Below, piece after piece: positions 1 through 7,405 of a DNA stretch of 64,000 bases. A model generated the notes under the pieces. That model made no database searches and was not told the DNA's origin. It saw nothing but the letters and a program-made list of their open reading frames with translations. The DNA is taken from NCBI RefSeq assembly GCF_013155125.1, contig NZ_CP053564.1, forward strand, positions 6,021,501 to 6,085,500. The letters are read 5' to 3'. Source of the stretch: Pseudonocardia broussonetiae. Its GTDB lineage: Bacteria > Actinomycetota > Actinomycetes > Mycobacteriales > Pseudonocardiaceae. A program made the translations under genes and the position numbers. The stretch's first letter is position 1; each line of letters begins with the position of its first letter.

Positions 1-560
1 TCGACGGTGGCGACGGCCTCGGAGTTCTCCATCCCCACGCCGGCGACCGGCCGATCCGCGAGGCCCAGCTCGGCTCGGCGGGCGGCCAGCACGGCGTCGA
101 AGCCGGAGATGAGGTCCTCCGCGGCGCCCTCGCGGCCCAGGACCGACGCGACGAAGCGCAGGTGGTCCTGGACGCTCGGCCGCAGCGAGTAGGCGACGGT
201 GGGCACGATCCGCTGCAGCACCTCGGGGTCGAGGTCGTCCTGGTAGTCCGCGGCGAACAGGATCAGGTCCGGCTCCAGCCCCACGATCGACTCCACGCTC
301 ACCTGCCCGAGCGGCCCGACCGCCTCGATCCGCGAGGCCGCCTCGCCCAGCAGCGGGGGAAGGTGGTTGGGATCGAGCACGACCACCCGCTGCGGGTCGG
401 CGGGCACGTCGACGTCGCGGCCGAGGTCGTCGCGCACCCGCCGGACCGCGGCCGGGGCCGGGGCCGGGGGCGCCGCGCACCCGACCGTCAGCAGTCCGGC
501 GCCGGCGAGCACCGAGAAGAACCGGCGGCGGGTGGCGTCGTCGACGGTGGGGACGAGCAG
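1..560 (-). CDS. Siderophore/iron ABC transporter substrate-binding lipoprotein (partial, cut by left edge)
   Basis: About 186 N-terminal residues are visible. The start region carries a twin-arginine-like stretch (RRRFFSVLAGAG) running into a lipobox (LLTVGC), so the product should be an exported, Cys-lipidated protein. After it comes the typical FecB/FhuD opening (DDLGRDVDVPADPQRVVVLD) and the GLEPDLILF segment of iron-siderophore binding proteins. The start is unclear: no ATG or GTG precedes the arginines in frame back to the upstream gene. Options are a CTG near 560 or the GTG at 512, which would lose the RRRFF motif. It follows the hydrolase gene by about 10 bp and probably belongs to that transcript. 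Whether permease and ATPase genes follow lies outside the window. Confidence 0.75.
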   Translation of the reverse strand, partial: MLVPTVDDATRRRFFSVLAGAGLLTVGCAAPPAPAPAAVRRVRDDLGRDVDVPADPQRVVVLDPNHLPPLLGEAASRIEAVGPLGQVSVESIVGLEPDLILFAADYQDDLDPEVLQRIVPTVAYSLRPSVQDHLRFVASVLGREGAAEDLISGFDAVLAARRAELGLADRPVAGVGMENSEAVATV

Positions 561-570
561 GGCCCTGTGA

Positions 571-1815
571 TCAACCCGGCGGCACGGTCGCGAAGCGCTC
601 GCCGAGCCAGGCGGCGATCTCCTCCCCCGCCAGCGCGTTGCCCGTGGGCTCGCCCTCGGCGATCGCGGCGCCGAAGTGCAGGCCGCGGACGGTGCGGTGG
701 GTGAGGTCGGCGGCGCCGAGGGCGTCGACCATCCGGCGGGAGTCGGCCGGGAACGCGGCCTGGTCGCCGGTGAGCTCCAGGAACAGCGTCGGGGCGGTGA
801 CGCCGGGGGCGCAGCGGACGAAGTCGGCGTGCGAGCTCAGGCCCGACCACGTCGACAGCCAGGCCTCCGGTGTCGTGACCCGCCCGAACCCCACCTGCCC
901 GTAGTTGATCAGGTCGGGGCGACGCCCGAACAGCGAGCCGTAGGGCCGCTCGCTCGGGTCGATCGACAGGTCGACGGTGCGCGGGTCGGCGTCGGTGCGC
1001 GGCACCACCATGATCCGCGGGGCCAGCGCGCGGCGCCGGTCGGCCGCGGAGCCGGTGCGCTTCGCGGCGGCGCGGGCCTCGGCGGCGCGCGCCAGGTGCA
1101 GCCGGGCGACGGCGTCGATGCGGGCGACCCGGTCGCGCTGCGCGGCGCGGTACCGCTCGAGGAAGGCGGCGTCGTAGGACGAGCTGTGCGGCGGCTCGGC
1201 GAACCCGTTGGCCGGGTCGTAGGGGTCGAGGTCGGGCACGACCGAGAGCGGGTCGGACTCGTCGGCCACCGACGGGTCGATGCAGCCCAGCAGGAGCCGG
1301 CCCTGCCCGGGGTGCGGCGCCAGGAACACCGCCCCGTCGACGGCGGGCAGCACGGCGTCGGCGAGCCCGGTCGGGCGCCCGCCCGGCGTCGTCGCGATCC
1401 GGTCGGCGGGCGCCAGCCCGGCCTGCTCCAAGTAGAACGCGTAGAGCGGGCCGCCGCCGGAGTGCCCGAGCGTGACGACCGACGCGAACCGCTCGCGCAT
1501 CAGCGAGAGCCCCGCGGCGACGTCGAGCAGCGCCTGCTCGTGCACGAGCGCGAGGTCGTTGTTGACCGACCGCGTGTGCTGCGTCCACACCGCGACGCCG
1601 GCCTGCAGCAGCACCGGCACCAGCGGGTGGTGGGTGAGGTCCTGGCGCGGGTGCGTGAGGCACACCACCGTGGTGGCGCCCGGGACCGTGGCCAGCACGC
1701 CCCGGACCGTCGCGCCGTCGGCGGTGGTCAGCTCGTGCACCGACGTGGCCGTGGCGTCCGGGCGGGCGCCGGCGTCGAGGTACCGCCCCGCGCCCAGCCG
1801 TTCGGTCGTGGTCAT
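571..1815 (-). CDS. Alpha/beta-hydrolase-fold protein, 414 aa
   Basis: The nucleophile elbow GHSGGG lies near residue 118, followed by a long insertion (about residues 185-270) and a late catalytic-looking segment ending in RGLHFG, which supplies a plausible catalytic His. At 414 residues it is longer than a minimal hydrolase (about 280), and the insertion could form a lid over the active site. No signal peptide is visible, so it is probably cytoplasmic. It starts inside the stop of the 82-aa gene (four-base ATGA overlap), so the VOC protein, the small protein and this hydrolase are translationally coupled. A role in hydrolysing a ring-cleavage product or ester is inferred from that context only. 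Confidence 0.7.
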   Translation of the reverse strand: MTTTERLGAGRYLDAGARPDATATSVHELTTADGATVRGVLATVPGATTVVCLTHPRQDLTHHPLVPVLLQAGVAVWTQHTRSVNNDLALVHEQALLDVAAGLSLMRERFASVVTLGHSGGGPLYAFYLEQAGLAPADRIATTPGGRPTGLADAVLPAVDGAVFLAPHPGQGRLLLGCIDPSVADESDPLSVVPDLDPYDPANGFAEPPHSSSYDAAFLERYRAAQRDRVARIDAVARLHLARAAEARAAAKRTGSAADRRRALAPRIMVVPRTDADPRTVDLSIDPSERPYGSLFGRRPDLINYGQVGFGRVTTPEAWLSTWSGLSSHADFVRCAPGVTAPTLFLELTGDQAAFPADSRRMVDALGAADLTHRTVRGLHFGAAIAEGEPTGNALAGEEIAAWLGERFATVPPG

Positions 1816-2060
1816 GCCGGCTCCACCCGCAGCGCGTCCTTGTCGTGCTGGGTGATCCGACTGCCCCGCTCCACCCCGGCGACCGAGCTGTACCAGACGG
1901 CGTGCCGGCAGCCGGTGGCCCGGCGGTCGATCACGATGGGCCCGTCGGCGGCGATCGCGAAGTAGGGCCCGATCCGGTCGACGGTGACGGTCGGGTCCTG
2001 CGCGGCGACCTTCGCCAGCGGCGTGTTCTCGGGCACGTCGAGGACGTAGAGGACGGTCAT
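1812..2060 (-). CDS. Small hypothetical protein, 82 aa
   Basis: I do not recognise this family. The ATG at 2060 overlaps the stop of the VOC gene in an ATGA arrangement and is preferred to the longer GTG-type start at 2084, which would bury 27 bp of the upstream gene. The protein begins MTVLYVLDVPENTPLAKV and has no transmembrane segment, metal-binding cysteine pair or signal peptide. Being sandwiched with four-base overlaps between a VOC protein and a hydrolase suggests it is an accessory or small-subunit component of the same reaction sequence. Confidence 0.65.
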   Translation of the reverse strand: MTVLYVLDVPENTPLAKVAAQDPTVTVDRIGPYFAIAADGPIVIDRRATGCRHAVWYSSVAGVERGSRITQHDKDALRVEPA

Positions 2061-2686
2061 CGCGGCGTCCGGGTGAGCTCCCACGCCGCGGCCCGCTCGA
2101 CGATCAGCTCCGCCTTGCGCGCCAGCAGCTTGCCGAACGTCGGCTCCCCCTCGTCGACGACGTCGAGCAGCGCGTCGATGGTGAGGTTCGCGTCGAGGTC
2201 CTCCTGCGGCGTGACCGGCCGCATCGCGCGCGTGAACTCGACCATGTAGCCGTTGGGGTCGTGGGTGTAGATCGACTCGATCGTCTCGTGCTTGATCTGC
2301 ATCTCGACGGGCCAGTCGCTGTCGTCGAGGCGGCGCCGGTACTCCAGCAGGTCGTCCTCGTCGGCGACGTGGATGGCGAGGTGGCGCGACCGCACGAAGA
2401 ACTCCGGCACGTCCGGCCCGAACCCGGCGTAGACGTCGCCGCGCGCGTGCTCGTGCACCGGGGCGAGCCCGAAGTAGTAGAAGAACGCGATCCGGTCGTC
2501 GTTGCCGATGTCGAAGAAGAAGTGGATGAAGTCGGGGTGGTCCTCCGGGCCCCAGCCCGCCGCGCAGATCGAGTGCACGACGGGGAAGCCGAGCACGTCG
2601 CGGTAGAAGCGGACCGTGCCGGCGGGGTCGAAGGTCGGGAACGCCGTGTGGTCGACGCCCTGGACGCGGTGGTCGAGTTCCGTCAT
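2057..2686 (-). CDS. VOC-superfamily protein (glyoxalase/extradiol-dioxygenase fold), 209 aa
   Basis: The opening VQGVDHTAFPTFDP followed by FYRDVLGFPVV is the classic first beta-alpha-beta-beta-beta unit of vicinal-oxygen-chelate enzymes, with the first metal-ligand His at about residue 13. A second His lies in RSRHLAIHVAD and a Glu in DPNGYMVEFTR, giving the usual His/His/Glu metal site. About 50 extra residues follow the VOC core and may mediate oligomerisation. The gene heads a run of overlapping genes and its ATG is seven bases from a good -10 box, so the mRNA is probably leaderless. Ring cleavage, isomerisation or another VOC reaction are all possible; the aryl-acid enzymes upstream favour aromatic catabolism. 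Confidence 0.75.
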   Translation of the reverse strand: MTELDHRVQGVDHTAFPTFDPAGTVRFYRDVLGFPVVHSICAAGWGPEDHPDFIHFFFDIGNDDRIAFFYYFGLAPVHEHARGDVYAGFGPDVPEFFVRSRHLAIHVADEDDLLEYRRRLDDSDWPVEMQIKHETIESIYTHDPNGYMVEFTRAMRPVTPQEDLDANLTIDALLDVVDEGEPTFGKLLARKAELIVERAAAWELTRTPR

Positions 2687-2693
2687 GGGTACG

Positions 2694-2739
2694 ACGGTAC
2701 GCCCGCTTCTACAGGAGCGTCAACAGTTCTACACGAGCG
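2694..2739 (-). promoter_or_regulatory. Leaderless promoter with two direct TTCTACA-type repeats
   Basis: Read on the minus strand, TTGACG (2723-2718), an 18-bp spacer and TACCGT (2699-2694) form a good vegetative promoter, with only seven bases between the -10 and the ATG of the VOC gene. Two copies of TTCTACA(G/C)GAGCG (2707-2719 and 2727-2739, plus-strand reading) lie 20 bp apart, about two helical turns, on either side of the -35. They are a plausible operator for the TetR protein encoded immediately upstream. Confidence 0.55.
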
Positions 2740-2744
2740 ACGAA

Positions 2745-3449
2745 TCACACGTCCAGGACGCGTGCGAGGTGGTCCAGGTCCTGGCGCAGCATGGCGATCG
2801 CGGCCGCCGGCCCCTCGCCCTCGGGCGTGCGGTGGTCGGCGCGCTGCAGCGCGGCGAGCGCCATGTCGGCGATCTGGTCGGCCACGGCGTCGACGTCGTC
2901 GCGGTCGGGCCGGAACCACCACGCCACCCAGTTGCACATGCCGATCACCGCGAGCGCGCCCACGCGGGCGTCGACGGGGCGGAGCTGCCCGGCGACGACC
3001 CCCTGCTCCACGACGTCGGCGACGGCCTTGAGCACCGCCCGCCGGCTCGCGACGTAGGACGCCGCGAGCTCGGGGGGCAGCTCGGCCTCGGAGCGGATGA
3101 GCAGCCGGAACCGGTCGGGCTGGCGGGCCAGCCGCACGACCGTGAGCCGGGCGATGGCGTGCAGCTTGCCCAGCGCGTCGAGGTCGGTGCGGGCGGCGAT
3201 CTCGGCCATCTCCGACGCCGACCCGCCCGCCACGTCGGCCGCCAGCTTCGCCAGCAGCTCGTCCTTGCTCTTGACGTAGTAGTAGAGCGCCGGACGCGTG
3301 ACGCCCATGGCGTCGGCGATGTCCTGCAGGCTCGTGCCGGCGAAGCCGCGCTCGGCGAACAGCCGCACGGCGTGGTCGTACATCTCGTTCTCGACGAGCT
3401 CGCGGCGGGAGGCGCCGCGGCCGTTCCTGCGCTCCGCCGGGCCGCTCAT
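2745..3449 (-). CDS. TetR/AcrR-family transcriptional regulator, 234 aa
   Basis: An N-terminal helix-turn-helix is clear: LFAERGFAGTSLQDIADAMG followed by VTRPALYYYVKSKDELL, the standard TetR layout. The rest is a ligand-binding helical domain. The ATG at 3449 is chosen over the longer possible start at 3476 because it leaves a normal N-terminal arm. It is transcribed in the same direction as both the racemase-like gene upstream and the VOC operon downstream. Paired TTCTACA repeats over the downstream promoter are the obvious candidate target. The ligand is unknown; a CoA thioester or aromatic acid would fit the neighbourhood. Confidence 0.85.
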   Translation of the reverse strand: MSGPAERRNGRGASRRELVENEMYDHAVRLFAERGFAGTSLQDIADAMGVTRPALYYYVKSKDELLAKLAADVAGGSASEMAEIAARTDLDALGKLHAIARLTVVRLARQPDRFRLLIRSEAELPPELAASYVASRRAVLKAVADVVEQGVVAGQLRPVDARVGALAVIGMCNWVAWWFRPDRDDVDAVADQIADMALAALQRADHRTPEGEGPAAAIAMLRQDLDHLARVLDV

Positions 3450-3477
3450 GGTCGTCAGCGTAGTGCGGCGGGGCACG

Positions 3478-4221
3478 TCACCCGCCCGCGGCGAGCAGCG
3501 CCCCGGCCCCGGGCAGCACGGCGGGCAGCTCCAGCGCGCGCAGCAGGGCGTGCGCCCCGGCCGTGGCGGCCGACAGCACCGGGAGGCCGAACTCCGCCTC
3601 CGCCGGGGCCACGAGGTCCAGCGACGGCATCTGCACGCACGCGGAGATGACGAGCGCGTCGGCGCCGACGAGGTCGAGCCCGCGGGCGGCGTCGAGGACG
3701 CGGTCGCCGGGGATGCAGCCGACCTCGGCGTTGTCGCCGACCTCGAGCGCGGCGAAGGACCGCACTGTGAACCCCTCCGACTCCAGGTACTCCACGACCT
3801 GCTTCGCGAGCGGGAGCAGGTAGGGCGTGACCAGCCCGATCCGCCGCGCGCCCAGCGCGTGCAGCCCCGAGACGAGCGCGCCCGCGCTCGACAGGACCGC
3901 CGGGGCCTGCCCGGCCGCCGCCAGCTGCGCGGTGACGGCCTCCTCCGCGCGCCGGTGCTCCCCCGGGCCCTGCGCCATGAGCGCGACGAGGCAGGCGTAG
4001 AGCAGCGCGTCGACGCCGGCGTCGGCCAGCTCGTCGACGCACCGCCCGCGCTGGTCGTTCATGGCGCGCAGCTCCTCCGGCGACACCGTGTGCATGCGCA
4101 TCCGGCTGGAGTGGAAGGAGAACCGGGCGCCGGCGTGCCGGGCGAGCAGCGCCGGCACCTCGGTCTCGACCGTGACGTTGGAGCTGGGGACGACCAGCCC
4201 GATCCGGTGCAGCGGCGTCAT
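3478..4221 (-). CDS. Asp/Glu racemase superfamily protein (maleate isomerase/arylmalonate decarboxylase-like), 247 aa
   Basis: The opening HRIGLVVPSSNVTVETEVP matches maleate cis-trans isomerases and arylmalonate decarboxylases, where the SSN motif binds a carboxylate. Candidate catalytic cysteines occur in both halves: Cys in DALLYACLVA and Cys in ALVISACVQMPSLD, the two-cysteine pattern of this superfamily. In aromatic or N-heterocycle breakdown such enzymes convert maleate-type products to fumarate. It overlaps the ligase gene upstream by four bases (ATGA at 4218-4221), so it belongs to the same operon. Isomerase versus decarboxylase cannot be separated from the sequence alone. Confidence 0.75.
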   Translation of the reverse strand: MTPLHRIGLVVPSSNVTVETEVPALLARHAGARFSFHSSRMRMHTVSPEELRAMNDQRGRCVDELADAGVDALLYACLVALMAQGPGEHRRAEEAVTAQLAAAGQAPAVLSSAGALVSGLHALGARRIGLVTPYLLPLAKQVVEYLESEGFTVRSFAALEVGDNAEVGCIPGDRVLDAARGLDLVGADALVISACVQMPSLDLVAPAEAEFGLPVLSAATAGAHALLRALELPAVLPGAGALLAAGG

Positions 4222-5810
4222 CGGAGTCCTTCCGTCAGGCGCTTCTTGTCGACCTTGCCGACGAGGGTGCGCGGGATCTCGGTGAGCAGCTCGACGCGCT
4301 CGGGCCACTTGAACTTCGCGACCTGCAGGCCGGCGAAGTGCCGCTGGACCTCCGGGAGCCCGAGCGGCTCCCCGTCGACGACGAGGAACGCGCAGCTGCG
4401 CTCCCCCAGCCGCGGGTCCGGCACCGCGACGACGGCCGCTCCGCGCACGCGGGGGTGGCGCAGCAGGAGCAGCTCGACCTCCTCGGCGCTGATCTTCTCG
4501 CCGCCGCGGTTGATCAGGTCCTTGATCCGGCCCTCGATCGACACGCAGCGCTCGCCGTCGATCGTGCGGACCGCGGCGAGGTCGCCGGTGCGGTAGAAGC
4601 CGTCGGAGGTGAACGCCCGGGCGTTGTGCTCGGGCGCGTCCAGGTAGCCGCGCAGCGTGTACGGGCCGCGGCAGCACAGCTCGCCGACCTCGCCGTCGGC
4701 GACCTCGTCCTCGGTGCCCGGCTCCAGGACGCGGATCTCGTCGTGCGGCGAGAGCGGGATGCCGACGGTGGTCGCGCGGGCCTCGCGGGCGGCGCCGGGC
4801 CGGGTGGTGAGGAACAGGCCCTCGCCCATCCCGAACAGCTGGCCCGACCAGAGGCCGCGGCGCTCGATCGCGTCGAACAGCGCGGGCGGGACCTTGCTCC
4901 CGGACAGCACGACCTGGGTCAGGGTGCGCGCGACGGCGTCGAAGCCGGGGTGGTCGGGCGCGCCGAAGTGGCCGTGCCCGAGCAGGACGTGCGTGGCGCC
5001 GGCGTCGGCGAGCAGCGGCAGCGAGGCGTCGAGGTCGGCGGTGCCGAGCACCAGGGCGGCCCCGGCGGAGTGCGGGCCGTGCACCGCGCAGACGATCCCG
5101 GCGTTGTGGATCACCGGGATGAGGTGCGCGACGCGGGTGTCGGGCGTCCAGCCCCAGGAGCGGGCGTACTCGGCGGCGTTGTACCAGTACTCGGCGTGCC
5201 GGCGCGGGATCACCTTGGGCACCCCGGTCGTGCCGCCGGAGAGCTGGAACACCGCGACGTCGTCGGGGTCGATCCCGCGCTGGACCTCCTCGACGACCGC
5301 GCGCGCGGCCGCCCGGTCGAGCCCCGCGCCCAGCGCGTGCAGCTCGTCGAGCACGAGCACGTGCCGCAGGGTCGGGTGCCCGGCCGCCTGCTCGTGGGCG
5401 AACGCGACGAGGTCGAACCCCCGCGTCCCGGCCTCGACGAGGTGCGCCACGGCGCCGACCCGCCTGCTGATGTCGCCGATCTCGTGCCCGCGGTGCGCGG
5501 CCAGCGTGCAGACCGGCACCAGCCCGGCCTTGAGCACGCCGTACCAGGCGACGACGGTCGCGAGCCGGTTGGTGACCTGGAACAGCACCGGGTCGCCCGG
5601 AGCCAGGCCCCGCGCGGCCAGCCCGGCGGCGAGGCGGTCGGAGGCGGCGTCGAGCTCGTCGAAGGTCAGGCGGCCCTCGGCCGCGACCACTGCGAGGCGG
5701 TCGGCGTGCGCGCGGGCGACGGCGTGGAGCTCGTCGGCGATCGTCCGGTCGCCCCACAACCCGGCGTCGCGGTAGCGGCGGACGAACTCCGGCGGGTACG
5801 GGACGCTCAC
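4218..5810 (-). CDS. Aryl-acid AMP ligase (DhbE/salicylyl-AMP-ligase-like), 530 aa
   Basis: This is an ANL-superfamily adenylating enzyme. It has the P-loop-type motif SGGTTGVPK, the helix motif FGMGEGLF, the YRTGDL hinge region, the INRGGEKISAEEVE segment and the C-terminal catalytic lysine motif LVGKVDKK. The HN pair in IPVIHNAG aligns with the substrate-carboxylate and ortho-hydroxyl contact region of DhbE, pointing to a benzoate-type acid. The GTG at 5810 is used because it overlaps the FAD-monooxygenase stop by four bases and gives the normal family length. Known SdgA/SdgC pairs activate salicylate and then hydroxylate it as a thioester; a similar job is inferred. No carrier protein or thioesterase lies next to it. 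Confidence 0.85.
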   Translation of the reverse strand: MSVPYPPEFVRRYRDAGLWGDRTIADELHAVARAHADRLAVVAAEGRLTFDELDAASDRLAAGLAARGLAPGDPVLFQVTNRLATVVAWYGVLKAGLVPVCTLAAHRGHEIGDISRRVGAVAHLVEAGTRGFDLVAFAHEQAAGHPTLRHVLVLDELHALGAGLDRAAARAVVEEVQRGIDPDDVAVFQLSGGTTGVPKVIPRRHAEYWYNAAEYARSWGWTPDTRVAHLIPVIHNAGIVCAVHGPHSAGAALVLGTADLDASLPLLADAGATHVLLGHGHFGAPDHPGFDAVARTLTQVVLSGSKVPPALFDAIERRGLWSGQLFGMGEGLFLTTRPGAAREARATTVGIPLSPHDEIRVLEPGTEDEVADGEVGELCCRGPYTLRGYLDAPEHNARAFTSDGFYRTGDLAAVRTIDGERCVSIEGRIKDLINRGGEKISAEEVELLLLRHPRVRGAAVVAVPDPRLGERSCAFLVVDGEPLGLPEVQRHFAGLQVAKFKWPERVELLTEIPRTLVGKVDKKRLTEGLR

Positions 5811-7288
5811 GACGCCACCAGCGCGACGCGGTCGGCGCGGCCGCTGACCAGCCCGGCGGCGAGGTCGTCGCGCAGCTCCGGCGGCCCCTCGACCGTGACG
5901 ACGGCGCCGGCCTCCAGGCGCAGCCGCTCGGCGAGGTCGAGCCGGGTGAGCAGCGCGGACCGGTCCGGCGGGCCGACGACCCGGACCGCCGCGGCCCCGG
6001 CGCTCCCGGCCACGACGGCGTCGGCCTCGGGGCCCCACGGGTCGTCCACGACGGCGTCGACGACGGTCTCCGCCACGTCGAGACCTCCTGGCGCCGGGGC
6101 CGCCTGCTCGAGCACCCACCCCGTCACGTCGCCGGGCACCACCGGCGCGACGCCCGCGTACTGCCCGAGCGCGGCGCCGACCACGTCCGGGCTCGTCGCG
6201 GCGAACCGGTCGAGCGGCACGTTCCCCGCCCGGGTCATGTAGGACACCATCAGCCGCTCCACCGGCAGGTGCGTGCGCGACGGGAAGGACTCCCACCACA
6301 GGCGGCTGCGCCGGGCCAGCTCCTGGAGCCGCTCGACGGCCGGGCGGCGCTCGGCCTCGTACCGGGCGAACGCCGCGGCAGCGGCCTCCTCCTCGCCCAG
6401 GGCCGCGACCAGCGCGATCGCGTCCTCCATCGCGAGCTTGGTGCCCGAGCCGATGGAGAAGTGCGCGGTGTGGGCGGCGTCACCGAGCAGCACCACGCGC
6501 CCGTCGGACCAGCGGTCGCAGCGGACCGTGCGGAACCGCGTCCAGCGGGTGCGGTTGCCGATCAGCGCGTGCCCCCGCAGGTGCCCGGCGAACACGGCGG
6601 CGAGGTGGTCCAGCGAGCGGGCGTCGGTGCCGTCGGCATCCAGGTCGGGCGTCTCGAACCCCGCCGCCCGCCACGTCGCCTCGTCGGTCTCGACCAGGAA
6701 CGTGCTGCGGTCGGGCGCGTAGGGGTAGGCGTGGGTGACGAAGGTGCCGTGCCCGGTGTCGACGGCCGCGAAGACGGCGTCGTCGAGCGCGAACGCGGCG
6801 CCGCACCAGAGGTAGAGCCCGCGGCCGGTCTCCACGCGCGTGCCGAACTCCCCCGCCTCACGGGTGGCGCTGCCGACGCCGTCGGCGGCGACGACCACGT
6901 CGGCGTCCAGGTCGTCGGCCGTGCGGCGGGAGCCGTACTCCAGCTGCACGCCGGCCTTCTCGGCGTGGCGCTGCAGCACGTCGAGGAGCTCGGTGCGCGC
7001 GATGCCGATGAGGTGGTCGTTGCGCACCCGGGCGACCGCGCCGCCGACCTCCATCGTCATGTCGTGGCGCCGGCCCGCCGCCCGGATGTCGCGCAGCGTG
7101 TCGGCGTCGGCGGCCTCCAGCTTCCGCTGCGTGCCCGCCGCCAGCCCCACGCCGAAGCCGAACGTGGTCTCGCGGTCGCCCTGCTCGTGCACGACGACCT
7201 CGCAGGCGGGCTGCGCCAGCTTGAGCAGGCGCGCGGCGTAGAGCCCACCGGGCCCACCCCCGAGCACCGCGACCCGGCGTGGCTGCAT
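5807..7288 (-). CDS. FAD-dependent aromatic hydroxylase (SdgC/salicylyl-CoA-5-hydroxylase-like), 493 aa
   Basis: A group A flavoprotein monooxygenase. The N-terminus carries the dinucleotide motif GGGPGGLYAARLL; a second FAD motif (LLGDAAHTAHFSIGSGTK) includes the GD and the hydroxylase-type HTAHF stretch found in salicylyl-CoA and anthraniloyl-CoA hydroxylases. About 100 residues follow the hydroxylase core and end in a segment (VSGRADRVALV) also found in the second copy at 63 kb. It is first in the operon and overlaps the ligase gene by four bases. The likely reaction is hydroxylation of an activated benzoate-type thioester with NAD(P)H and oxygen; the exact substrate is not visible. Confidence 0.85.
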   Translation of the reverse strand: MQPRRVAVLGGGPGGLYAARLLKLAQPACEVVVHEQGDRETTFGFGVGLAAGTQRKLEAADADTLRDIRAAGRRHDMTMEVGGAVARVRNDHLIGIARTELLDVLQRHAEKAGVQLEYGSRRTADDLDADVVVAADGVGSATREAGEFGTRVETGRGLYLWCGAAFALDDAVFAAVDTGHGTFVTHAYPYAPDRSTFLVETDEATWRAAGFETPDLDADGTDARSLDHLAAVFAGHLRGHALIGNRTRWTRFRTVRCDRWSDGRVVLLGDAAHTAHFSIGSGTKLAMEDAIALVAALGEEEAAAAAFARYEAERRPAVERLQELARRSRLWWESFPSRTHLPVERLMVSYMTRAGNVPLDRFAATSPDVVGAALGQYAGVAPVVPGDVTGWVLEQAAPAPGGLDVAETVVDAVVDDPWGPEADAVVAGSAGAAAVRVVGPPDRSALLTRLDLAERLRLEAGAVVTVEGPPELRDDLAAGLVSGRADRVALVAS

Positions 7289-7319
7289 GCGTTCCTCCTC
7301 GAAGCGGTCGATGACGTCC

Positions 7320-7349
7320 TTGACTACTTTCTCAGACGTTGAATAGTCT
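7320..7349 (+). promoter_or_regulatory. Promoter for the hydantoinase-type genes with an inverted GACTA/TAGTC repeat
   Basis: TTGACT (7320-7325), an 18-bp spacer and TAGTCT (7344-7349) form a vegetative-type promoter for the gene starting at 7406, which has an AAGGAG ribosome site. GACTA (7322-7326) and TAGTC (7344-7348) are inverted and sit on the -35 and -10, so a regulator could bind there and control both this promoter and the divergent FAD-monooxygenase operon. Confidence 0.45.
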
Positions 7350-7405
7350 ACGCAACCGTCAGGACCGCAGTTCCCTGCGGCCGTCTCCGCGAAGGAGCGT
7401 GAGTC

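Noticed and set aside
488..1663. Arginine/alanine-rich 391-codon minus-strand frame
   Set aside because: It shadows the alpha/beta hydrolase in another frame and shows no motif.
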